This document shows positions 5,924 through 17,324 of a stretch of 19,652 nucleotides of DNA, one piece after another. Made by a program: the position numbers and the translations under genes. Each line of letters starts with the position of its first letter. Positions within the stretch are counted from its first letter, which is position 1. Below the pieces are notes generated by a model. It had not been told where the DNA came from and did no database searches. It saw only the letters and a list, made by a program, of their open reading frames with translations. Origin of the DNA: Marivivens donghaensis (GTDB lineage: Bacteria > Pseudomonadota > Alphaproteobacteria > Rhodobacterales > Rhodobacteraceae); the NCBI RefSeq assembly GCF_030410045.1, contig NZ_JAUFRA010000008.1, positions 1 through 19,652 on the forward strand, written 5' to 3'.

Positions 5924-8900
5924 ATGGCTCAGACCTTCCTTGGCCAGAAACGCCTGCGTAAGTACTACGGTAAGATTAACGAAGTTCTTCAAATGCCGAA
6001 CCTCATTGAGGTTCAGAAATCGTCTTATGACCTGTTCTTGCGCTCTGGCGATGCCGATATGCCGCTCGACGGCGAGGGCATTAAAGGCGTTTTCCAATCG
6101 GTATTCCCGATTAAAGACTTCAATGAAACGGCAGTTCTTGAGTTCGTAAAATACGAGCTTGAAAAGCCGAAGTTCGACGTCGAAGAATGTATGCAGCGCG
6201 ACCTGACTTACGCAGCACCGCTCAAGGTGACCCTGCGTTTGATCGTATTTGATGTCGACGAAGACACAGGTGCGAAGTCGGTTAAAGACATCAAAGAACA
6301 AGACGTGTTCATGGGCGATATGCCTTTGATGACCACCAACGGCACCTTCGTCGTTAACGGTACTGAGCGTGTTATCGTTTCCCAGATGCACCGTTCGCCG
6401 GGCGTGTTCTTTGACCACGATAAAGGCAAAACCCACTCGTCGGGTAAGCTGCTGTTCGCATGCCGCATCATCCCATACCGTGGTTCGTGGCTCGACTTCG
6501 AATTCGATGCAAAAGACCTCGTCTTTGCGCGCATTGACCGTCGCCGCAAACTTCCGGTCACGACTCTTCTCTATGCTCTTGGCATGGATCAAGAGGCGAT
6601 CATGGATGCCTACTACAACACCGTTGAATTCTCTCTCGATAAGAAATCCAACGGCTGGGTCACGAAGTTCTTCCCAGAACGCGTGCGTGGCACCCGTCCG
6701 ACCTATGACCTGATCGACGCTGCAACGGGTGAAGTGATCTGCAAAGCAGGTGACAAAATCACTCCGCGCGCTGTGAAGAAACTGATCGACGAAGGTTCGG
6801 TTAAGAACCTGCTCGTTCCGTTCAACCATATCGTCGGCAAGTTCGTCGCAAAAGACATCATCAACGAAGAGACAGGGGCGATCTACGTTGAAGCTGGTGA
6901 CGAGCTGACGCTCGAGATGGACAAAGACGGCGAAGTTATCGGCGGCACCGTGCGCGAGCTTCTCGACGCTGGCATCACCGATATTCCAGTTCTGGACATC
7001 GATAACATCAACGTTGGTGCATACATCCGTAACACCATGGCAAGCGACAAGAACATGAACCGCGACGGCGCGCTCATGGATATCTACCGCGTCATGCGTC
7101 CAGGTGAACCGCCGACCGTTGAATCCGCATCGGCTCTGTTCGACTCCTTGTTCTTCGATAGCGAACGCTACGATCTCTCGGCCGTTGGTCGCGTGAAAAT
7201 GAACATGCGTCTGGCTCTCGATGCAGAAGACACACAGCGCACCCTGCGTAACGAAGACATCGTTTCGTGCATCAAGGCGCTTGTCGAATTGCGTGACGGC
7301 AAGGGCGAAGTTGACGACATCGACCACCTCGGCAACCGTCGTGTTCGTTCCGTCGGCGAGCTGATGGAAAACCAATACCGCGTTGGCCTGCTTCGCATGG
7401 AACGCGCGATCAAAGAGCGTATGTCGTCTGTTGAAATCGACACCGTCATGCCGCAAGACTTGATCAACGCGAAACCGGCAGCGGCTGCTGTTCGTGAATT
7501 CTTCGGCTCTTCGCAGCTGTCGCAGTTCATGGACCAAACCAACCCGTTGTCCGAAGTGACCCACAAGCGTCGTCTTTCGGCTCTCGGGCCGGGCGGTCTG
7601 ACCCGTGAACGCGCTGGCTTCGAGGTTCGCGACGTTCACCCGACCCACTACGGTCGTATGTGTCCGATTGAAACGCCGGAAGGTCCGAACATTGGTCTGA
7701 TCAACTCGCTGGCAACTTTTGCTCGCGTGAACAAATACGGCTTCATCGAAACACCGTACCGCAAGGTCATCGAAGGCAAAGTAACTGACCAAGTCAGCTA
7801 CATGTCGGCGACTGAAGAGATGCGCCACACTGTTGCGCAGGCGAACGCTACGCTCGATGAGAATGGCAACCTGATCAATGAATTCGTTTCGACACGTCAG
7901 TCGGGCGAATACACGCTGGCTCCAAAAGAGAGCGTGGACCTGATCGACGTTTCGCCGAAACAGCTCGTTTCGGTCGCTGCGGCGCTCATCCCGTTCCTCG
8001 AAAACGACGACGCTAACCGCGCTCTCATGGGCTCGAACATGCAACGTCAGGCGGTTCCGCTCCTGCAGGCTGAAGCCCCGCTGGTCGGCACCGGTATGGA
8101 AGAAAAAGTTGCGATTGACTCTGGCGCTGCGATCACTGCACGCCGCGCAGGTATCATCGACCAAGTCGATGCGACCCGTGTCGTTATCCGCGCAACCGAA
8201 GACCTCGAAGTTGGTGACCCAGGCGTTGACATCTACCGTCTGCGCAAGTTCCAGCGTTCGAACCAGAACACCTGCATCAACCAGCGTCCGCTGGTGAAAG
8301 TGGGCGACAAAGTTGGCAAAGGCGAAGTTATCGCTGACGGCCCGTCGACCGATATGGGTGAACTGGCTCTTGGTAAGAACGTGATCGTCGCGTTCATGCC
8401 GTGGAACGGTTACAACTATGAAGACTCCATCCTGATCTCTGAGCGCATCGTTAAAGACGACGTATTCACCTCGGTTCACATCGAAGAATACGAAGTTGCG
8501 GCACGCGACACGAAGCTCGGGCCGGAAGAAATCACTCGCGACATCCCGAACGTCGGTGAAGAAGCGCTGCGCAACCTCGACGAGGCTGGCATCGTGTACA
8601 TCGGTGCAGAAGTTGGACCGGGCGATATTCTTGTAGGTAAAATCACACCGAAGGGCGAAAGCCCCATGACGCCGGAAGAAAAACTCCTCCGCGCAATCTT
8701 TGGTGAGAAAGCGTCTGACGTTCGCGATACCTCGCTGCGTCTCGCACCGGGTGACTACGGTACTGTTGTTGAAGTTCGTGTATTCAACCGCCACGGCGTT
8801 GAAAAAGACGAACGTGCTCTGCAGATCGAGCGCGAAGAGGTCGAAAGCCTCGCTCGCGACCGTGACGACGAGCTCGGCATTCTGGATCGCAACATCTACG

Positions 8901-10063
8901 CCCGTCTCAAGGATATGATCCTTGGTCAGGAAGCTGTAAAAGGCCCGAAAGGCTTTAAGGCGAACTCTATCGTAACCGAAGAGTCGCTGTCTGAGCTGAG
9001 CCGTGGCCAGTGGTGGCAGATTGCTCTGAAGGACGAAGACACTGCAAAGATCGTCGAAGCCCTGAACGAGCAGTACGAAGCACAGAAGCGCCAGCTTGAT
9101 GCACGTTTCGAAGACAAGGTCGAAAAAGTCCGCCGTGGCGACGACCTGCCGCCGGGCGTGATGAAAATGGTCAAAGTCTTCATCGCGGTTAAGCGTAAGC
9201 TTCAGCCGGGCGATAAGATGGCAGGCCGTCACGGGAACAAAGGTGTTATTTCGAAGGTTGTTCCTATCGAAGACATGCCGTTCCTCGCTGATGGTACTCC
9301 GGTAGACTTCGTGCTGAACCCGCTGGGCGTTCCGTCGCGTATGAACGTTGGTCAGATTCTTGAAACCCACATGGGTTGGGCATCGCGTGGTCTGGGTCTC
9401 CAGATCGACGAGGCTCTGCAAGAATACCGTCGTTCGGGCGATATGACCCCAGTTCGTGACGCACTGAAAATCACCTACGGTGATGCAGTCTACGAAGAAG
9501 GCTTTGCTGATCTGGACGAAGATCTGCTGATCGATACTGCAGCGAACTCTGTTCGCGGTGTGCCGATCGCAACTCCGGTCTTCGACGGTGCAAAAGAGGC
9601 TGACGTAAACGACGCGCTGGCGCGCGCTGGTTTCGACACCTCGGGTCAGTCGGTACTCTTCGACGGTCGTACGGGTGAACAGTTCGCTCGTAAGGTTACC
9701 GTTGGTGTTAAATACCTGCTGAAACTGCACCACCTGGTCGACGATAAGATCCACGCTCGTTCCACTGGTCCGTACTCGCTTGTTACTCAGCAGCCGCTGG
9801 GTGGTAAGGCACAGTTCGGTGGTCAGCGCTTTGGTGAGATGGAGGTCTGGGCACTTGAGGCTTATGGCGCTGCATACACCCTGCAGGAAATGCTCACCGT
9901 TAAGTCGGATGACGTTGCAGGTCGTACCAAAGTCTACGAGTCGATCGTCAAGGGTGAGGACAACTTCGAAGCCGGCGTACCGGAATCGTTCAACGTTCTT
10001 GTCAAAGAGGTCCGGGGCCTTGGCCTCAATATGGAACTCCTGGATGCGGAAGATGATGAGTGA
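5924..10063 (+). CDS. rpoB: DNA-directed RNA polymerase subunit beta
   Basis: A 1379-residue beta subunit starting at ATG 5924 (MAQTFLGQKRLRKYYGK) with AAGGTGA about nine bases upstream. An in-frame GTG at 5912 would use part of that ribosome site as codons and is less likely. Key parts seen: the rifampicin pocket (about 530-556), with SQLSQFMDQTNPLSE then THKRRLSALGPGGL; the GPNIGLINSL segment; and the active-site lysines in GDKMAGRHGNKG (K1098 and K1106). The rifampicin-contact positions (the equivalents of E. coli Q513, D516, H526, R529 and S531) are wild type, so no resistance change is seen. It forms half of the catalytic cleft with beta'. rpoC follows 50 bases later. Confidence 0.98.
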   Translation: MAQTFLGQKRLRKYYGKINEVLQMPNLIEVQKSSYDLFLRSGDADMPLDGEGIKGVFQSVFPIKDFNETAVLEFVKYELEKPKFDVEECMQRDLTYAAPLKVTLRLIVFDVDEDTGAKSVKDIKEQDVFMGDMPLMTTNGTFVVNGTERVIVSQMHRSPGVFFDHDKGKTHSSGKLLFACRIIPYRGSWLDFEFDAKDLVFARIDRRRKLPVTTLLYALGMDQEAIMDAYYNTVEFSLDKKSNGWVTKFFPERVRGTRPTYDLIDAATGEVICKAGDKITPRAVKKLIDEGSVKNLLVPFNHIVGKFVAKDIINEETGAIYVEAGDELTLEMDKDGEVIGGTVRELLDAGITDIPVLDIDNINVGAYIRNTMASDKNMNRDGALMDIYRVMRPGEPPTVESASALFDSLFFDSERYDLSAVGRVKMNMRLALDAEDTQRTLRNEDIVSCIKALVELRDGKGEVDDIDHLGNRRVRSVGELMENQYRVGLLRMERAIKERMSSVEIDTVMPQDLINAKPAAAAVREFFGSSQLSQFMDQTNPLSEVTHKRRLSALGPGGLTRERAGFEVRDVHPTHYGRMCPIETPEGPNIGLINSLATFARVNKYGFIETPYRKVIEGKVTDQVSYMSATEEMRHTVAQANATLDENGNLINEFVSTRQSGEYTLAPKESVDLIDVSPKQLVSVAAALIPFLENDDANRALMGSNMQRQAVPLLQAEAPLVGTGMEEKVAIDSGAAITARRAGIIDQVDATRVVIRATEDLEVGDPGVDIYRLRKFQRSNQNTCINQRPLVKVGDKVGKGEVIADGPSTDMGELALGKNVIVAFMPWNGYNYEDSILISERIVKDDVFTSVHIEEYEVAARDTKLGPEEITRDIPNVGEEALRNLDEAGIVYIGAEVGPGDILVGKITPKGESPMTPEEKLLRAIFGEKASDVRDTSLRLAPGDYGTVVEVRVFNRHGVEKDERALQIEREEVESLARDRDDELGILDRNIYARLKDMILGQEAVKGPKGFKANSIVTEESLSELSRGQWWQIALKDEDTAKIVEALNEQYEAQKRQLDARFEDKVEKVRRGDDLPPGVMKMVKVFIAVKRKLQPGDKMAGRHGNKGVISKVVPIEDMPFLADGTPVDFVLNPLGVPSRMNVGQILETHMGWASRGLGLQIDEALQEYRRSGDMTPVRDALKITYGDAVYEEGFADLDEDLLIDTAANSVRGVPIATPVFDGAKEADVNDALARAGFDTSGQSVLFDGRTGEQFARKVTVGVKYLLKLHHLVDDKIHARSTGPYSLVTQQPLGGKAQFGGQRFGEMEVWALEAYGAAYTLQEMLTVKSDDVAGRTKVYESIVKGEDNFEAGVPESFNVLVKEVRGLGLNMELLDAEDDE

Positions 10064-10079
10064 GGCGTTCGCGCCTCAC
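10060..10079 (+). other. Perfect hairpin across the rpoB stop codon
   Basis: GTGAGGCG (10060-10067) pairs with CGCCTCAC (10072-10079) around a TTCG loop. The stem includes the rpoB TGA stop and sits 34 bases before rpoC. No T run follows, so it may protect or mark the message between the two genes rather than end it. Confidence 0.75.
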
Positions 10080-10113
10080 CTCTCCCCTTCCCACTGATAC
10101 GTAAGGAAATACG

Positions 10114-14334
<4,221 letters not shown>

Positions 14335-14352
14335 TCGCTGCAAAATCTTACG

Positions 14353-14387
14353 AAAGGCCCTCGCATTGCGGGGGCCTTTTGCTTTTT
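14353..14387 (+). terminator. Intrinsic terminator after rpoC
   Basis: AAAGGCCCTCGC (14353-14364) pairs with GCGGGGGCCTTT (14368-14379), 12 bp with one G-U pair and a three-base loop, followed by TGCTTTTT. It ends the rpoBC transcript and separates it from the transporter-glycosyltransferase pair. Confidence 0.93.
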
Positions 14388-14410
14388 GGCGGTCGGAAAT
14401 TGTGTCCTGA

Positions 14411-14440
14411 CAATATCGCGCTAGCGCGGCCAATATCGCG
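14411..14440 (+). repeat. Direct repeat and palindrome upstream of the DMT gene
   Basis: CAATATCGCG occurs at 14411-14420 and again at 14431-14440, exactly 20 bases apart, about two helical turns. Between and overlapping them lies the 12-base palindrome CGCGCTAGCGCG (14417-14428). The repeat ends 17 bases before the DMT start codon, so it could be a protein-binding site controlling that gene. Confidence 0.6.
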
Positions 14441-14457
14441 GTGCTACGGCTTGGCGT

Positions 14458-15342
14458 ATGAAAGCTCTCTCTGACAATGTTCGCGGCGCGCTGATGATGG
14501 CCGTTGCAATGCTCGCCTTCAGTAGCAATGACGCTGCTATGAAGTCGCTCTCGGGCGAACTGCCATTGTTTCAGGCCATTTTCTTGCGCGGGATTGTCAC
14601 CACGATTGCCATGATCATTTTGGCGGGTTTATTCGGCCAGCTTCGGCTTCGTCTCGGGCGGCAAGACTTCATCTTGATCTGTGTGCGGTCCTTGGCAGAG
14701 GTCGCGGCGGCTTGGACGTTCCTCACGGCATTGTTCAACATGCAATTGGCCAATGTGACCGCGATTTTGCAGGCTTTGCCCTTGGTCATGACCTTTGCAG
14801 GGGCTCTATTCCTAAAAGAACCCATCGGCTGGCGCAGATTGTCGGCAAGTATCATCGGCTTTGTGGGCGTGCTGATGATCGTGCAGCCGGGCGGAGAGAG
14901 TTTTAACATCTACTCGATCTACGCGCTGTTGTCCGTTGGCCTAATAGTCATTCGCGATCTGGCAGCGCGGCGCATGTCCAGAGATGTGCCATCGATGTTC
15001 GCCGCGACTTTTGCCGCAGGGACCGTTACCGCATTTGCTGGGTTCGGATCGATGTTTATCGAATGGACCCCTGTGACTGGGCACTCCGCGGCATTGTTGA
15101 GTGGCGCTGCAACTGCGGTGCTGATCGGCTACCTCATGTCAGTTACGGCAATGCGCGTCGGCGAAATTTCCTTTGTCGCACCGTTCCGATATGTCGGCTT
15201 GCTCGCCAGCCTCATCCTCGGAGTTGTGATTTTTGGACAATTGCCATCAACCTTGGCCCTCTTGGGTTGTGTGGTCGTGGTCGGAAGTGGTCTATTCATC
15301 TTTAGACGTGAACGGCAATTGTCAGAGGTTGAGGCCAAGTGA
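14458..15342 (+). CDS. DMT-family (EamA) transporter
   Basis: A 294-residue very hydrophobic protein with about ten membrane segments in two repeated halves, the plan of the drug/metabolite transporter superfamily with two EamA domains. The first half runs from about 10 to 140 and contains FLRGIVTTIAMIIL, LQALPLVMTFAGALFLKEP and IIGFVGVLMIVQPGG. The second half contains VAPFRYVGLLASLILGVVIFGQ. The substrate is unknown. The ATG at 14458 has no clear ribosome site. CTA codons, which the ribosomal and polymerase genes avoid, appear here (for example near 14806-14814), so expression is probably low. It overlaps the next gene by four bases (GTGA) and the pair is probably one operon. Confidence 0.87.
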   Translation: MKALSDNVRGALMMAVAMLAFSSNDAAMKSLSGELPLFQAIFLRGIVTTIAMIILAGLFGQLRLRLGRQDFILICVRSLAEVAAAWTFLTALFNMQLANVTAILQALPLVMTFAGALFLKEPIGWRRLSASIIGFVGVLMIVQPGGESFNIYSIYALLSVGLIVIRDLAARRMSRDVPSMFAATFAAGTVTAFAGFGSMFIEWTPVTGHSAALLSGAATAVLIGYLMSVTAMRVGEISFVAPFRYVGLLASLILGVVIFGQLPSTLALLGCVVVVGSGLFIFRRERQLSEVEAK

Positions 15343-16187
15343 CCCTTCTGAACATCCAAATGCTTGGACTGTGCCGATTTTCGTATCCGTCCGAAGTTGG
15401 GGCATTTCGTCATAATGCTCAGACAATGGATGAACTGCGGGCCGAACTTTATGGCCGGTCTCGTATGGCAACGCGGTTTTTCTTTTTCGAACAGATCGTG
15501 TTGCCAGCGTTGAAAGTTCAAACAGACCCGAATTTTACATTGATCTTGCTTGCGGGCGATCAAATGCCTGACGCCTACAAAGAACGGTTAACGTCGCTTT
15601 GTTCGTCGGTGCCCCAGATCGATATCGTCTTTGCTGAAGAGGGAAGGGTGCACCGTGAGATTTGCCGTGAGGTGATGATCGATCATCGTGATGGGTCGGC
15701 GGATATCGTGGCAGAGTTTCGGATCGACGATGATGACGCCGTTGCTATTGATTTCATAGAAACGGGGCGCTCTGCGATTGAAGCGTCCTATGGGCTTACT
15801 GATCAGAACGGACTGCTTTGTGTGGATTTCGCTCATGGCATTTTGCTCGGTTTTGACCGCCACGGTGTCAGGGCCCAAAACGTCAAAGAACGGATGTGGA
15901 CCCCAGCGCAGATTTTTTGTCGTCGTCCAGACGACAAACGCAGCATCCTCGATATGAACCATATGAAGGCTTGGGCGCATATGCCGACGGTCTCGATGGC
16001 GTCTCGCCTGATGTTCGTGCGCGGGGCTCATTTCGGGAATGACAGTGATCTTCTGAAACGTCCGCGCTTTGCCAAGGATTGGGGTCCGCTTGGCGGTCAA
16101 ATCGCCGACCGTCTTGTGTCCCGCTTTGGTTTGGATGTGGATGCGCTTACCAATGGCTGGAAGGTGCTTGGGGAACGGTCAGCCTGA
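15339..16187 (+). CDS. PF11316-type putative rhamnosyl/glycosyltransferase
   Basis: A 282-residue protein starting at GTG 15339, overlapping the DMT stop as GTGA, which suggests translational coupling. An internal ATG at 15360 (MLGLCRFSYPS) is an alternative start. It looks like the family annotated as putative rhamnosyl transferase (PF11316): the N-terminal GLCRFSYPS, the PALKVQTDPNFTLILLAGD segment (about 56-74) and FRIDDDDAV, whose acidic cluster D130-D133 resembles the metal- and nucleotide-sugar-binding DxD motif of GT-A enzymes. The donor and acceptor sugars are not known. There is no signal peptide; it should be cytosolic. Its stop at 16185-16187 is only five bases before the rpsL promoter, so the cassette is tightly fitted between rpoC and rpsL. 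Confidence 0.78.
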   Translation: MTLLNIQMLGLCRFSYPSEVGAFRHNAQTMDELRAELYGRSRMATRFFFFEQIVLPALKVQTDPNFTLILLAGDQMPDAYKERLTSLCSSVPQIDIVFAEEGRVHREICREVMIDHRDGSADIVAEFRIDDDDAVAIDFIETGRSAIEASYGLTDQNGLLCVDFAHGILLGFDRHGVRAQNVKERMWTPAQIFCRRPDDKRSILDMNHMKAWAHMPTVSMASRLMFVRGAHFGNDSDLLKRPRFAKDWGPLGGQIADRLVSRFGLDVDALTNGWKVLGERSA

Positions 16188-16192
16188 AGCAG

Positions 16193-16221
16193 TTGACAGC
16201 TACAGCGACTCCGCCTATACG
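16193..16221 (+). promoter_or_regulatory. Promoter of the str operon (rpsL-rpsG-fusA-tuf)
   Basis: A consensus -35 TTGACA (16193-16198), a 17-base spacer and -10 TATACG (16216-16221). Transcription should start near 16228, giving an untranslated leader of about 218 bases before rpsL. It is the best sigma-70-type promoter in the window. Confidence 0.82.
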
Positions 16222-16227
16222 CCGCCC

Positions 16228-16445
16228 ATCCGGGTAGACGGGAGGATTCCCTTTTAACCCGATATCAGAGCTGAAGTGGACATGAACCGGGCTAATGCTG
16301 CCTTGTTCCTCTGTAACTTTAACCGCATCGCACCTCCGGTAAGGGTTCGATTGCGGGCTTTTTGTGCTGCGACGTTTGTGTCGCGCATTCGTCGAAAACC
16401 GCGGACCTACGGGGCCGCTTATTGTAGGATAGGGGACATAACCCA
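16228..16445 (+). promoter_or_regulatory. Long rpsL leader with terminator-like hairpin
   Basis: The leader contains an imperfect hairpin, CCGCATCG-C-ACC (16323-16334) with GGT-T-CGA-T-TGCGG (16344-16356), followed by GGCTTTTT (to 16363). Built this way it looks like an intrinsic terminator or attenuator inside the operon leader. Downstream are GCGAC/GTCGC (16369-16384) and CCTAC/GTAGG (about 16406-16428). It may set str-operon output, and it could also stop read-through from the glycosyltransferase. No regulator is identified. Confidence 0.55.
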
Positions 16446-16817
16446 ATGCCAACGATCCAACAGCTGATCCGCAAGCCGCGTCAGCCCAAAGTCGTCAGAT
16501 CCAAGTCGCAGCACCTCGAGCGCTGCCCTCAGAAACGCGGCGTTTGCACCCGCGTTTACACAACAACACCGAAGAAACCGAACTCGGCTATGCGTAAGGT
16601 TGCGAAGGTTCGCCTGACCAACGGCTTCGAAGTCATTTCGTACATCCCAGGTGAAAGCCACAACCTTCAGGAACACTCTGTGGTTCTGATCCGTGGCGGC
16701 CGTGTAAAAGACCTTCCGGGTGTCCGTTACCACATCCTCCGCGGTGTGCTGGATACCCAAGGTGTTAAAGATCGTAAGCAGCGTCGTTCGAAATACGGCG
16801 CCAAGCGTCCGAAGTAA
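16446..16817 (+). CDS. rpsL: 30S ribosomal protein S12
   Basis: A 123-residue S12 of normal length, part of the decoding centre. TTTPKKPNSAMRK carries K43 and GGRVKDLPG carries K88 and P91, the positions at which streptomycin-resistance changes arise; all are wild type. D89 is the usual RimO methylthiolation target. The SD is AGGGGAC, about nine bases before the ATG. rpsG starts 13 bases after this stop, so the two are translated from one message with little room for a regulatory structure between them, unlike the long S7-binding spacer in E. coli. Confidence 0.98.
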   Translation: MPTIQQLIRKPRQPKVVRSKSQHLERCPQKRGVCTRVYTTTPKKPNSAMRKVAKVRLTNGFEVISYIPGESHNLQEHSVVLIRGGRVKDLPGVRYHILRGVLDTQGVKDRKQRRSKYGAKRPK

Positions 16818-16829
16818 GGAGATACTTGA

Positions 16830-17300
16830 ATGTCGCGTCGTCACGCTGCTGAAAAACGTGAAGTTCTGCCGGACGCTAAGTTCGGTGACCGCGTTGTCAC
16901 TAAATTCATGAACAACCTGATGATCGATGGTAAAAAATCGGTCGCAGAAAGAATCGTATACAACGCGTTTGACCGCGTTGAATCGAAGCTGAAAAAAGCT
17001 CCGGTCGAAGTCTTCCACGAAGCCCTCGATAACGTGAAGCCGTCGGTCGAAGTTCGTTCGCGCCGCGTAGGTGGTGCTACCTACCAGGTTCCGGTTGAAG
17101 TTCGTCCCGAGCGTCGTGAAGCCCTCGCAATCCGCTGGCTGATCAACGCTTCGCGCGCCCGCAACGAAAACACTATGGAAGAGCGTCTTGCTGGCGAACT
17201 TCTTGACGCTGTTAACGGTCGCGGTTCTGCCGTGAAGAAACGGGAAGACACTCACAAGATGGCAGACGCTAACAAAGCGTTCAGCCACTACCGCTGGTAA
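16830..17300 (+). CDS. rpsG: 30S ribosomal protein S7
   Basis: A 156-residue S7 that nucleates assembly of the 30S head by binding the 3' domain of 16S rRNA and forms part of the E site. Recognisable stretches are MSRRHAAEKREVLPDAKFGD, VEVRSRRVGGATYQVPVEV (about 74-92) and REDTHKMADANKAFSHYRW at the end. The SD AAGGAGAT lies six bases before the ATG. It is followed by fusA after 24 bases. In E. coli S7 represses the str operon by binding the rpsL-rpsG spacer; that spacer is only 12 bases here, so such control would need a different site. Confidence 0.98.
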   Translation: MSRRHAAEKREVLPDAKFGDRVVTKFMNNLMIDGKKSVAERIVYNAFDRVESKLKKAPVEVFHEALDNVKPSVEVRSRRVGGATYQVPVEVRPERREALAIRWLINASRARNENTMEERLAGELLDAVNGRGSAVKKREDTHKMADANKAFSHYRW

Positions 17301-17324
17301 CCTAAGCCTTAAGGATAGAGCCCA

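Noticed and set aside
5792..9754. A 1320-codon open frame on the - strand opposite rpoB
   Set aside because: It exactly mirrors the codons of rpoB and results from avoidance of TTA, CTA and TCA. Its residues do not resemble any known protein, and no ribosome site is evident.
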